This document shows positions 49,943-58,573 of a DNA stretch of 64,000 nucleotides, in pieces (the first letter of the stretch is position 1; every line of letters starts with the position of its first letter). The notes beneath the pieces were generated by a model. It had not been told where the DNA came from, did no database searches, and saw only the letters and a list, made by a program, of their open reading frames with translations. The position numbers and the translations under genes were made by a program. Origin of the DNA: Ralstonia pickettii (GTDB lineage: Bacteria; Pseudomonadota; Gammaproteobacteria; Burkholderiales; Burkholderiaceae). The stretch lies in NCBI RefSeq assembly GCF_001699815.1, contig NZ_MCGB01000057.1, positions 539,837 through 603,836 of the forward strand, in the 5' to 3' direction.

Positions 49943-51106
49943 TCATGACTTGGCGGGCTGCTCGCTCGGCGCCGGCGGCGCGGGCGGCTGGGACCGCTGC
50001 GCGGGAATCTTGCCGGCCTTGACGTCGTCGTACCAAAGTTCGTGGTGCTCCTTCGCCCAGGCCTCGTCGACATAACCGTCACGCATGGCGCGGTAAGCGC
50101 CTTCCATGCCGATCGTGCCCATGTAGATGTGGCCCAGCGACATGCTCATCATGCCCACCGCCGCGATCGCGTGAATGACCTCGGCCAGTTGCATCGTGCT
50201 GCGGTAGTAATCCACGCCCGGGACGATGCGATCGAGCGTCCAGCCCGAAGCCGACAGGATCAGCCCAAACACGACGAGCCCGCCCCAGAACCAGAGTTTC
50301 TCGCCCGCATTGAAGCGGTGCGACGGCACTTCGGCGCCGTGCTCTCCGGCAAACATGCCCCCCAGGCTCAGCAGCCATTTCACGTCGCCCTGGCGCGGCA
50401 GGTTGTCCCGCACCCAAATCACGAAGGCCACGATGATGCTGACCGTGAAGAGCGGGCCCACCAGGTTGTGCAGGTTTTTCAGCAAATACGTCAGCCAGCC
50501 GAACAACTGATGACCGAGGATCGGCAACAGGAAATGCTTGCCCCACAGCATGACGATGCCCGACACGCCGAGCGTGACGAAGGAGATCGCCATCGTCCAG
50601 TGCACGTAGCGCTCGGTGGGCGTGAAGCGCTCGATCTTGCGGCCCGTAGGCGCTTCTTTTAGCGGGATCATGCCGCGCCAAAGGAAGAAGGCCAGGATGG
50701 CCGACGGCACCAGCACCATGAGCCAACCGCCCCACACGGTGATCACGCCATTGCGGAACAGCCGCCATTTCTGCCCGGTGCGCTGGATCAGCACGCCGGC
50801 TTCCAGCCCGGGAATGCTGGCGTAGTGCGCCTGATCGGAGTTCACCTCGCGCCAGACGGGCGCGTTGTTGCCCGGTTGCGTCGCGCGCCGTGCGGCCTGG
50901 TCCTGCGCCTCTTTGGCGAGATCGCGCTTCTGCAGATCAAACACGTTCTCCGAGACGATGTTGGAGAACGGCTGGGCCGTTTGTACGGCCGGATTGACCG
51001 GGGCATGGTTGGCTGCCGGCGCACTGGCCGGCTGCTGCGCGCTCGCCCACGCCGCCGCGCCGCCGAGCAGCACGGCCATCACAAGATGTTTCCAGGAAGT
51101 GCCCAT
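49943..51106 (-). CDS. fdhC: Formate dehydrogenase gamma subunit, cytochrome b556
   Basis: This membrane subunit takes electrons from the FeS subunit via two b haems and reduces quinone. The 387-residue protein has an extra N-terminal signal-like segment and a periplasmic Ala/Gln-rich stretch before the FdoI core. Four core helices are visible (for example VWGGWLMVLVPSAILAFFLW, AISFVTLGVSGIVMLWG, VGPLFTVSIIVAFVIWV and WFWGGLVVFGLILSASGW). Haem-ligand type histidines lie in ERYVHWTMAI, LKNLHNLVGP, AEVIHAIAAVG and SLGHIYMGTIG. ATG at 51106 follows GGAGG. It follows a small lipoprotein gene after 23 bases. Confidence 0.94.
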   Translation of the reverse strand: MGTSWKHLVMAVLLGGAAAWASAQQPASAPAANHAPVNPAVQTAQPFSNIVSENVFDLQKRDLAKEAQDQAARRATQPGNNAPVWREVNSDQAHYASIPGLEAGVLIQRTGQKWRLFRNGVITVWGGWLMVLVPSAILAFFLWRGMIPLKEAPTGRKIERFTPTERYVHWTMAISFVTLGVSGIVMLWGKHFLLPILGHQLFGWLTYLLKNLHNLVGPLFTVSIIVAFVIWVRDNLPRQGDVKWLLSLGGMFAGEHGAEVPSHRFNAGEKLWFWGGLVVFGLILSASGWTLDRIVPGVDYYRSTMQLAEVIHAIAAVGMMSMSLGHIYMGTIGMEGAYRAMRDGYVDEAWAKEHHELWYDDVKAGKIPAQRSQPPAPPAPSEQPAKS

Positions 51107-51129
51107 GGACGAACCTCCGCTTGCGCGCG

Positions 51130-51375
51130 TCATGGCGTCTTGTTGTACTCGTTCTGGTATTGGCCGCGCGCGCGGATCTGGTTCTCCCAGCTCGTGCGGT
51201 CGCCGGGTGTCCAGTTCTTGGCCATGAACGGATCGCCCTCCGCGCCCTTGTAGGCAGGCGCGTCGTCCTTGCGGTGCGAGGCGAATGCCGTTTGCGGGCG
51301 TTCACCGCAGGCACCGAGCAACAGCACAGCACCAAGGGCGATCACCAGGCTGGTCGATCGTGCGGGGGCGCTCAT
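51130..51375 (-). CDS. Small lipoprotein between the FeS and cytochrome b genes of formate dehydrogenase
   Basis: This 81-residue protein has a lipoprotein signal peptide (SLVIALGAVLLLGACGE; lipobox LGAC). A short polar mature part follows: RPQTAFASHRKDDAPAYKG, DPFMAKNWTPGDRTSWENQI and ARGQYQNEYNKTP. The start ATG at 51375 overlaps the TGA of the FeS-subunit gene as ATGA, so it is translationally coupled to it. Its place inside the structural genes strongly suggests a stoichiometric or assembly partner of the enzyme. I know of no assigned function. Confidence 0.82.
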   Translation of the reverse strand: MSAPARSTSLVIALGAVLLLGACGERPQTAFASHRKDDAPAYKGAEGDPFMAKNWTPGDRTSWENQIRARGQYQNEYNKTP

Positions 51376-52040
51376 GATTGCGCTCCCGACGCCGAAGCCG
51401 GCTTGGCCGGTGCGGCCGGAGTTGCCGGTGCCGCCTGACCGCCCTTGCCCTGCGCGCCGCCATAGGCCGTGCCCCACCCGAACAACTCCGCGCCCTTCCC
51501 GCGCTTCATGACCCGGTTACGCAGGATGTCGGAAATCACATCGCCGTCGCCGCCGAGCAGCGCCTTCGTCGAGCACATTTCCGCGCACAGCGGAAGCTTC
51601 CCTTCGGCCAGGCGGTTGCGGCCGTACTTTTCGAATTCTTCCTCGCTGCCGTTCTTCTCGGGGCCGCCCGCGCAGAACGTGCACTTGTCCATCTTGCCGC
51701 GCACGCCAAACGTGCCCTGGCTCGGGAACTGCGGCGCGCCGAACGGGCACGCATACGAGCAGTAGCCGCAGCCGATGCAGACGTCCTTGTCGTGCAGCAC
51801 CACGCCGTCTTCGGTGCGGTAGAAGCAGTCGACCGGGCAGACCGCCATGCACGGCGCATCGGAGCAATGCATGCACGCCACCGAGATGGATTTCTCCGCG
51901 CCGATCATGCCGTCGTTGATCGTCACCACGCGGCGACGGTTCACGCCCCAGGGCACCTCGTGTTCGTTCTTGCAGGCCGTGGCGCAGGCGTTGCATTCGA
52001 TGCAGCGCTCGCTGTCACAGATGAATTTCATACGTGCCAT
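51372..52040 (-). CDS. fdhB: Formate dehydrogenase beta subunit, four [4Fe-4S] ferredoxin-type protein
   Basis: This electron-transfer subunit sits between the molybdenum subunit and the cytochrome. The 222-residue protein has four cysteine clusters: CDSERCIECNACATACK (8-24), CMHCSDAPCMAVCP, CIGCGYCSYACPFG and KCTFCAGG...PLCAEMC. It is shorter than the E. coli FdnH type and lacks a clear C-terminal transmembrane anchor; it ends in an Ala/Pro-rich tail. It starts 16 bases after the catalytic subunit gene and overlaps the small lipoprotein gene by four bases. Confidence 0.95.
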   Translation of the reverse strand: MARMKFICDSERCIECNACATACKNEHEVPWGVNRRRVVTINDGMIGAEKSISVACMHCSDAPCMAVCPVDCFYRTEDGVVLHDKDVCIGCGYCSYACPFGAPQFPSQGTFGVRGKMDKCTFCAGGPEKNGSEEEFEKYGRNRLAEGKLPLCAEMCSTKALLGGDGDVISDILRNRVMKRGKGAELFGWGTAYGGAQGKGGQAAPATPAAPAKPASASGAQS

Positions 52041-52056
52041 GTTGATCTCCCCGTCC

Positions 52057-55000
52057 TTATGCGAACCGCTCGATCTGGCAGACCGTCGTTTTCGTTTCCT
52101 GCATCATCGTCACCGAGTCGTAGCCGTAGGTCGTGGCCGTGTTGACGGCCTCGCCGCGCACGATCGGGTGGGCGCCCTCCGGGTAGTAATCGAGCAGATC
52201 CTTGCCCTGCCACCAGCCCGAGAAGTGGAACGGGATGAAGGCGTGGTCTATACCCACACGCTCCGTCACCAGCGCACGCACCTTGATCTGGGCGCCGGTG
52301 GGCGTCTTGACCCAGACGAAATCGTTGTGGCGAATGCCCCGGTCAGATGCAGCCTTGGGGTTGATCTCGACAAAGTTCTCTTGCTGCAGCTCGGCAAGCC
52401 AAGGGTTGGAGCGCGTCTCTTCGCCGCCGCCCTCGTACTCCACCAGCCGGCCGGAGGTCAGGATGATTGGGAATTTCTCGTAGACCTTGTTCTCGATATT
52501 GCGCTGCTGCACCGTCTTGTACAGCGTCGGCAGGCGCCAGAAGACCTTCTTGTCGTCGTGCGTGGGGTACTTGGCGACCATGTCGGGCCGCGTGGAATAC
52601 AGCGGCTCGCGGTGCTGCGGAATGCCATCGGGGAAGTTCCACACGATCGCGCGCGCCTTGGCGTTGCCGAACGGGTGGCAGCCGTGCTTCATCGCCACGC
52701 GCTGGATGCCGCCGGACACGTCGGTCTTCCAGTTCTTGCCTTCGGCGGCCTTCTTCTCGGCGTCGGTCAGGTCGTCCCACCAGCCAAGTTTTTTGAGGAA
52801 CACGTGGTCGAACTCTGGGTAGCCGGTGGTCAACTCCGAGCCCAGCGAGAACGAGCCATCTTCGGCCAGCAGGTTGACGCCATCGCGCTCCACGCCAAAA
52901 TTGGCGCGGAAGTTACCGCCGCCCTCCATCACATGCTTGCTGGTGTCGTACAGGTTGGGCGAGCCGGGGTGTTTGAGTTCCGGCGTCCCGTAGCAGGGCC
53001 AAGGCAGGCCGAAGTAATCGCCGGTCAGGTCGTAGCCGGTTTCGGCATCCTTGCCGCCCTTGCAGCGCAGCGTGCGCACATCAAACAGATGCATGTTGCG
53101 CATGTGGGCCTTCAGGCGTTCCGGCGATTGGCCGGTGTAGCCGATCGTCCAGTTGCCGCGGTTGATCTCGCGCAGGATCGATTCGATCTCCGGCTCGCGC
53201 CATGTCATGCCGGCGCGCTTGTATTCCGTGATCTTGTAGTTCTTCGACAGCTCCTTGCCGAAGCCCAGGCGATCGGCAAACGCCTGCATGATCACGTGGT
53301 CGGGCTGCGATTCGAACAGCGGCTCGATGACCTTCTCGCGCCATTGCAGCGATCGATTCGATGCAGTGCACGAGCCCGACGTTTCGAACTGCGTGGCGGC
53401 GGGCAGCAGATAGACAGCGCGGTTCGGATTGGGCGGCGTACCATCGGCGGCGGGCATGTTGGCCATGGCCGCCGTGGCCGACGGGTATGGGTCCACCACC
53501 ACCAGCAGGTCAAGCTTGTCGAGCGCGCGCTTCATGTCCATCCCGCGCGTTTGCGAGTTCGGAGCGTGCCCCCAGTAGAAAACGGCACGAACGTTGTGGT
53601 CCTGGTCGATCAGCTCGTTCTTTTCCAGCACCGCATCGGCCCAGCGCGAGACGGTGGTGCCCGACTTCTCCATCATGGCCTGCGAGGCGAAACGGCCCTT
53701 GATCCAGTCGTAATCCACGCCCCACACGCCAGCAAAGTGCTTCCACGCGCCGGCAGCCAGGCCGTAGTACCCAGGCAACGAATCGGGGTTGGGGCCGACG
53801 TCGGTCGCACCCTGCACGTTGTCGTGGCCGCGGAAGATATTGGCGCCGCCGCCCGACTTGCCGATGTTACCCAGCGCCAGCTGCACAATGCACGACGCGC
53901 GCACGATGGCATTGCCGATGCTGTGCTGCGTCTGGCCCATGCACCACACCAGCGTGCTGGGGCGATTCATTGCCATCATCTCGGCCACCTTGTGCACCTG
54001 TGCCTCAGGCACGCCGCACACTTCCTCGACCTTGTCCGGCGTCCACTTGGCAAGCACTTCATCGCGCACCTTGTCCATGCCGTAGACGCGGTCATGGATG
54101 TACTGCTTGTCTTCCCAGCCGTTCTTGAAGATGTGATACAGCACGCCAAACAGGAACGCGATGTCGGTGCCCGACCGTATGCGCACGTACTCATCCGACT
54201 TGGCCGCCGTGCGCGTGTAGCGCGGGTCCACCACGATGACCTTGCAGCCCGTTTCCTTGGCATGCAGCAGATGCAGCATCGACACGGGGTGCGCCTCGGC
54301 CGCGTTCGAGCCGATGTACAACGCGCACTTGGCGTTCTGCATGTCGTTGTACGAGTTGGTCATCGCGCCGTAGCCCCAGGTGTTGGCCACGCCGGCCACG
54401 GTGGTGCTATGGCAGATGCGCGCCTGGTGGTCGCAGTTGTTGGTGCCGAAGAACGACACCCACTTGCGCATCAGGTACGACTGCTCGTTGCTGTGCTTGG
54501 ACGAACCCACGAAGAAGAACGAATCCGGTCCGGTCTCCTGGCGGATGGTGTTCATCTTGGCGACGATCTCATTGAGCGCCTGGTCCCAGCTGATGCGCTG
54601 GTAGCGGCCGTCGACGAGCTTCATTGGCGTCTTGAGGCGGTATTCGCCGTGACCGTGCTCGCGCAGGGCAGCGCCTTTGGCGCAGTGCGCACCCAGGTTG
54701 ATCGGCGAGTCGAATACCGGTTCCTGGCGCACCCACACGCCGTTCTGCACGACGGCATCCACCGAGCAGCCAACCGAGCAGTGTGAGCACACCGTGCGAC
54801 GCACGACGATGTCTCCCTTTCCCTCGGCCGCCTGGGCTTCACCCACCACCGATTTCTTCACCAGCGAAAGCTGCGTTGCGGCCAGGCCTGCGCCCACGCC
54901 GATGCCAGAGCGCTTGAGGAAGGTGCGGCGGTCCATGGTCGGCAGTGCACCGGCCAGACTGCGCGCCAGACTGCCAGCAAGCGATGCGGCGCCCTGTCCG

Positions 55001-55062
55001 TTTGAACGTCGAGCCGGTGCGGCTTTGGTGTCCTGTACCGCCGGTTTGCGGGTCAGAAGCAT
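52057..55062 (-). CDS. fdhA: Formate dehydrogenase alpha subunit, Tat-exported molybdenum enzyme with Cys at the active site
   Basis: This is the catalytic subunit that oxidises formate to CO2 in the periplasm. The 1001-residue protein has a Tat motif DRRTFLKRS (44-52), set unusually far in because of a 40-residue Ala/Ser/Arg-rich extension. The [4Fe-4S] ligands are C92, C95, C99 and C127. The molybdenum ligand region QARICHSTTVAG has Cys217 where the E. coli enzymes carry selenocysteine. Core blocks such as CMGQTQHSIGNAIVRASCIV, HDNVQGATDVGPNPDSLPGYY and HGCHPFGNAKARAIVWNFPDG are intact. ATG at 55062 was chosen over a start at 55107. No opal codon or SECIS is needed. Confidence 0.95.
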   Translation of the reverse strand: MLLTRKPAVQDTKAAPARRSNGQGAASLAGSLARSLAGALPTMDRRTFLKRSGIGVGAGLAATQLSLVKKSVVGEAQAAEGKGDIVVRRTVCSHCSVGCSVDAVVQNGVWVRQEPVFDSPINLGAHCAKGAALREHGHGEYRLKTPMKLVDGRYQRISWDQALNEIVAKMNTIRQETGPDSFFFVGSSKHSNEQSYLMRKWVSFFGTNNCDHQARICHSTTVAGVANTWGYGAMTNSYNDMQNAKCALYIGSNAAEAHPVSMLHLLHAKETGCKVIVVDPRYTRTAAKSDEYVRIRSGTDIAFLFGVLYHIFKNGWEDKQYIHDRVYGMDKVRDEVLAKWTPDKVEEVCGVPEAQVHKVAEMMAMNRPSTLVWCMGQTQHSIGNAIVRASCIVQLALGNIGKSGGGANIFRGHDNVQGATDVGPNPDSLPGYYGLAAGAWKHFAGVWGVDYDWIKGRFASQAMMEKSGTTVSRWADAVLEKNELIDQDHNVRAVFYWGHAPNSQTRGMDMKRALDKLDLLVVVDPYPSATAAMANMPAADGTPPNPNRAVYLLPAATQFETSGSCTASNRSLQWREKVIEPLFESQPDHVIMQAFADRLGFGKELSKNYKITEYKRAGMTWREPEIESILREINRGNWTIGYTGQSPERLKAHMRNMHLFDVRTLRCKGGKDAETGYDLTGDYFGLPWPCYGTPELKHPGSPNLYDTSKHVMEGGGNFRANFGVERDGVNLLAEDGSFSLGSELTTGYPEFDHVFLKKLGWWDDLTDAEKKAAEGKNWKTDVSGGIQRVAMKHGCHPFGNAKARAIVWNFPDGIPQHREPLYSTRPDMVAKYPTHDDKKVFWRLPTLYKTVQQRNIENKVYEKFPIILTSGRLVEYEGGGEETRSNPWLAELQQENFVEINPKAASDRGIRHNDFVWVKTPTGAQIKVRALVTERVGIDHAFIPFHFSGWWQGKDLLDYYPEGAHPIVRGEAVNTATTYGYDSVTMMQETKTTVCQIERFA

Positions 55063-55129
55063 GAGGTCACCTGAAGATGTGGGGTGCGTGCAATGACGAT
55101 GGAGCAACAGCGGCGCGCGTGCAGCCGCA

Positions 55130-55381
55130 TCAGATCCACGTCGTCTTGTAGTACTTGCGGATGTGTTCGCTCAGCCGGTAACCGGTGGCGCCGTCATCCG
55201 CGGCGTCGGTTGCGGGTGTGGACGGAGCAGTGGGCGCTTGCACGAGATGGCCGGCTGTCGCGGCAGTGCCTGCAGCCGCGGCGGCGACCGCCGCCCCCAT
55301 CAGGAAGCGGCGGCGAGTGGGTGCAACATCAGCGAAATCCGCTTCTGGGCGCACGTGAGGGGCGGTGTTCAAACCTGGCAT
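55130..55381 (-). CDS. Small twin-arginine signal protein of the formate dehydrogenase cluster
   Basis: This 83-residue protein has a twin-arginine motif TRRRFLMG (22-29) followed by an Ala-rich stretch (AAVAAAAAGTAATAGHLVQA). The C-terminus is short and conserved-looking: ATGYRLSEHIRKYYKTTWI. Similar small Tat proteins precede the catalytic subunit gene in many beta- and gammaproteobacterial formate dehydrogenase clusters. The YRxSEHxRKYYxTxW-type tail suggests that it binds the enzyme. It is the first gene after the 236-base control region and starts the structural gene block. An assembly or Tat-escort role is inferred from position. Confidence 0.85.
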   Translation of the reverse strand: MPGLNTAPHVRPEADFADVAPTRRRFLMGAAVAAAAAGTAATAGHLVQAPTAPSTPATDAADDGATGYRLSEHIRKYYKTTWI

Positions 55382-55616
55382 TTCGATGCTCCCCGGCTCT
55401 TTCAAACCGATGACCGAATGTAATAGGAATTTTCCAACACATTTTAGGAGTAACGGCATGGGAAAACCATGCCCAAAACCCCTCACCGAGGGATTTTCCT
55501 GACGATTTACCGATGAATTTTTTCAATGAGTCGGATTTGAACCGGAGCGCCGTGACGCTGGCCCGGCGTGGCTCTTCGGCGTCCGCTTATTTTTTAGGCA
55601 ACCGAGACGACGGCTG
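55382..55616 (-). promoter_or_regulatory. Probable control region of the formate dehydrogenase structural genes
   Basis: This is the only sizeable gap in the cluster. It holds a perfect inverted repeat GGCATGG/CCATGCC with a five-base loop (55455-55473) and two direct copies of AGG(A/G)ATTTTCC (55425-55435 and 55489-55499), 64 bases apart. An AT-rich tract lies around 55513-55525. These could be binding sites for an activator or for IHF-type bending. No exact FNR or sigma-54 consensus was found by eye. Confidence 0.45.
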
Positions 55617-56288
55617 TCATGCCAATTCAAGGGCGAGCCGCTCCACGTCAAAAAACGCTTTTGCCAATCCCGCCACATCGGCATAGAGCGCGGCGCGCGG
55701 ATGCTGCAATACAGCATCGCAAGCCGTATCGACCCACGGGGCCAGATGACGCTGGAAAAATGCGCGCTGCTCTCCGATGCGGGCCACGGCAACGTCGTCC
55801 CCGGCGATGAGGTAACGCATGACCTCGCACAGGGTCGCGAGGTGATCTTCGGTTTCCGTGATGCCCTCGGCGCGCTCCAGGCCGTGGCGGCGCAGATCGT
55901 CGCGCAACACCACGAGCGGCTTCTCGTTCATGAAACCGGCCTGGTAGTACGAGCCGTACAAGAACACTTCGGGCTTGCCGACGCCGATAAACAGTTCGGT
56001 GTATTCGTCGTCGGCCTGCTCGGCGGTGGTCTGGCCCGCGCGGGCGACAAGCTTTCGCCAGGCCTGGGTGAGAGCACTACTGGCGGCGGCTTGCGCATCG
56101 GCTGCGGCGATATCGCCGTCGCCTATCGGGTCCAGCGGCGCGGCCGCGATGCGCTGCAGCAAATCGGCGTCTGCCGCGTGGAAGAACAGCGTGGCCAGCA
56201 GGCCGTACAGGTCGGCACGGGCGAGATCCTCTGCGCTGTCGGCGGGCGTGGCGGCGGGCTGGAATTGCAGGGGCTGGGCGTCGGTCAT
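55617..56288 (-). CDS. TorD/DmsD-family molybdoenzyme chaperone
   Basis: This 223-residue, mostly helical protein belongs to the TorD family, cytoplasmic chaperones that bind Tat signals of molybdoenzymes until the cofactor is inserted. Recognisable parts are ARADLYGLLATLFFHAADADLL, the motif EYTELFIGVGKPEVFLYGSYYQAGFMNEKPL and the helix ETEDHLATLCEVMRYLI. Its place between the ferredoxin-like gene and the structural genes makes the formate dehydrogenase alpha subunit the obvious client. It starts 45 bases after the ferredoxin-like gene. Confidence 0.93.
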   Translation of the reverse strand: MTDAQPLQFQPAATPADSAEDLARADLYGLLATLFFHAADADLLQRIAAAPLDPIGDGDIAAADAQAAASSALTQAWRKLVARAGQTTAEQADDEYTELFIGVGKPEVFLYGSYYQAGFMNEKPLVVLRDDLRRHGLERAEGITETEDHLATLCEVMRYLIAGDDVAVARIGEQRAFFQRHLAPWVDTACDAVLQHPRAALYADVAGLAKAFFDVERLALELA

Positions 56289-56333
56289 GGGATCGGGAAT
56301 CGGCTTCAGTGTGCGGTCTTCAATGCGCAGTCT

Positions 56334-58493
56334 TCAGTGCGGGGCGCCCGGGCGTTCGCCGTGCTGCATCATGTCGATCACGCGGCAATCGCTGCACATC
56401 TTGAGGCGCTCGGCGGCGGCGCCGGAGAACGCCGGATGCGCGCCCAGCTTGGCCAGCATCGTCGCGACCATCTGCGCGGTGCCGAACGGCTTGTTGCAGC
56501 GGATGCAGTGGAACGGCTGCGCCTCGTTGAGCGTGGCCGATTGGCGGGCTTCTGCCGACAGGTTCAAACGCGGCACGAGGGCGATGGCGCTTTCAGGGCA
56601 CGTGGTCTCGCACAGGCCGCATTGGACGCAGTTGCGCTCGATCATGGCCAGCACGGGCCGCTCGGCCTGATCGCGCAGCGCCTGCGACGGGCACGCGCCC
56701 ACGCACGCCATGCACAGCGTGCAGCGTTCGCGGTTCACGGTGATGGCGCCAAACGGCGCACCGGCTGGCAGCGGGATGATGGCCTCGGTGGCCTTGGCGT
56801 GGCGTGCAAGATGGTCGAGCGCGAAATCGAGTGCCTCGCGCTTGGCAGCGGCCACCGCAAAGGTGGCCGCCGGCATATCACGGCGAAAGCCGCGCACCGG
56901 GCCCGACACGTCGGCGTGGCTCAAGCGTGCATCAAGCGCCGCCGCATCCGCCACGTCGATCAGCACCACACCCGCCCCGTCTGCCGGTTCACCCAGCCCC
57001 TGCAGAACCGCCTGCGCCACGGCAACCTGCTCGGCGAGCATCGCGCGGTACTGCGGCGCGTCGTCTTCCGTCAGCAGGATGGCGATGCGCGCGGCGCCGT
57101 AAGCCAATGCGGAGAGCCACAGGTCCAATCCCGTCGATGCCGCATGGAAGACCTCGACGGGCAGCACATTCACCGGCACGCCCTGGGCCTTGCCGATACG
57201 CGCGGCACGGCCCAGTTGCTCGATCAGCGTGCGGCCCCGCCCACCGTTATGCAGCAGAACCACGGCATCACGCCCACCCGCCGATGCATACGTGCCGAGC
57301 AGCGTCTTCAGCTTGCGCCCCTGGTACGGCGCGCTCGGATAGGCATAGGTGATGGCGCCGGTGGGACACGCGGTCGTACACGCACCGCAGCCCACACAGA
57401 GATTGGGCGTGACGTGCACGCTGCCGCGGCCGTCCTTCCACTGCGACGCAATCGCCGACGCCGAACACACGTCCACGCAAGCGTTGCAGCCCACTTGGCC
57501 GTTACGCCCGTGCGCGCAGATCGATTCCTTGTACTGGAAGAACTTGGGCTTCTCAAACTCCCCCACCATTTGCAGCAACGCCAGCGATGCCGTCAGTTGG
57601 CGGCCCGCGTCTGCGCCCGCATGGAAGTAGCCCTGCGGCGGCTGGTGCTGGGCAAACGCCGGCGCATCGTTCAGATCGAAGATCAGGTCGAATTGGCCCG
57701 ATAGCGCCTGCGGTGCGTCCACGCGGCTGAAATCGATGGCCAATGCATCGCCGCACGCCTTGACGCACGCGCGATGGTCGCGGCATGCATCCAGATCGAT
57801 CTGGTACAGCGCGTCGATGGCGCCTTCCGGGCAGACATCGATGCAGGCGTTGCAGCGCGTGCAGCGGTCCAGGTCAATCGGGTTGCGGTTGCGCCATTGC
57901 ACCTCGAACGCACCAAGCCAGCCGTTCACCTGCGCCAGCTCGCCCGCGTGGACCGGCCAGCGGCGCTCCATCGGCGGGACAAACGGACCACTTGCGCGAT
58001 CGCGCCCGGTGACGAGCACCGCCACGCTCAGTTGGTCGGCCAGCCGTTCCGCCCACGGCATGGCACGCTCGGCAGGACCGATGATCAGCACGTTGCCGTC
58101 GGAGCGGTAGTCGACCACCGGCACTGGCTCCGGCGCCGGCAAGCCAGCGACGGCCAGCAGCGCCGCTGTCTTGGCACGGAAACCGCGCGCATCGCGTTTA
58201 GCGCCTGCCGACCACCCGCCCGTTTCGCGCACGTTGACGAAATGGATCGGTGCGGTCACACCCTCATGCTGCGCGGCCACTTCTGCAAACAGCGCCTTTT
58301 CCTGCGTGCAGGCAACAACGACGTCTTCCGTACCATCCAGCGCCTGTGTGAACGCGCTGATCTCGCGGCGGCACAGCAGGTGGTGCGTCTTGCTGGGGGC
58401 GTCGATAGCGGCGTCAGACGCGCGCAGGGCGTCGCCCACCGCATCGGCATCGATCGGCATGGTGTGATTGCAACTGCAGAGCAGTGTCGGCAT
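56334..58493 (-). CDS. Multi-cluster 4Fe-4S ferredoxin-like protein of the formate dehydrogenase cluster
   Basis: This 719-residue protein has an N-terminal CNHTMP-type segment (LLCSCNHTMPID) and a nucleotide-like region (NVLIIGPAERAMPWAERLA). At least six cysteine motifs follow: CTRCNACIDVCPEG, CRDHRACVKACG, CNACVDVCSAS, CVGCGACTTACPTG, CTLCMACVGACPSQ and CVQCGLCETTCPES. A C-terminal CIRCNKPFG and CSDCRV pair may bind a metal. It looks like a cytoplasmic electron-wiring protein. Homologues occur beside DUF3305, DUF3306 and TorD genes in similar clusters. The redox partner is unknown. I chose ATG 58493 because family members start close to the CNHTMP segment; 58541 is possible. Confidence 0.88.
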   Translation of the reverse strand: MPTLLCSCNHTMPIDADAVGDALRASDAAIDAPSKTHHLLCRREISAFTQALDGTEDVVVACTQEKALFAEVAAQHEGVTAPIHFVNVRETGGWSAGAKRDARGFRAKTAALLAVAGLPAPEPVPVVDYRSDGNVLIIGPAERAMPWAERLADQLSVAVLVTGRDRASGPFVPPMERRWPVHAGELAQVNGWLGAFEVQWRNRNPIDLDRCTRCNACIDVCPEGAIDALYQIDLDACRDHRACVKACGDALAIDFSRVDAPQALSGQFDLIFDLNDAPAFAQHQPPQGYFHAGADAGRQLTASLALLQMVGEFEKPKFFQYKESICAHGRNGQVGCNACVDVCSASAIASQWKDGRGSVHVTPNLCVGCGACTTACPTGAITYAYPSAPYQGRKLKTLLGTYASAGGRDAVVLLHNGGRGRTLIEQLGRAARIGKAQGVPVNVLPVEVFHAASTGLDLWLSALAYGAARIAILLTEDDAPQYRAMLAEQVAVAQAVLQGLGEPADGAGVVLIDVADAAALDARLSHADVSGPVRGFRRDMPAATFAVAAAKREALDFALDHLARHAKATEAIIPLPAGAPFGAITVNRERCTLCMACVGACPSQALRDQAERPVLAMIERNCVQCGLCETTCPESAIALVPRLNLSAEARQSATLNEAQPFHCIRCNKPFGTAQMVATMLAKLGAHPAFSGAAAERLKMCSDCRVIDMMQHGERPGAPH

Positions 58494-58573
58494 GGATTTG
58501 TGCGTGAGCGCCCACGTGCATGGCGCAGGCTGTGGAGACATGGCAGCACGGTCTTTGCCGCGCGGCCTTCTTT

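Noticed and set aside
54380..54420. Possible selenocysteine in the formate dehydrogenase alpha subunit
   Set aside because: The codon at the molybdenum-ligand position encodes Cys and the frame has no internal TGA, so no recoding is involved.
55528..55550. A tRNA T-arm-like sequence (GGTTCAAATCC on the minus strand) in the gap before the formate dehydrogenase genes
   Set aside because: Only three base pairs of the T-stem form, and no acceptor or anticodon arm is found nearby. It does not support a tRNA fragment or attachment site.
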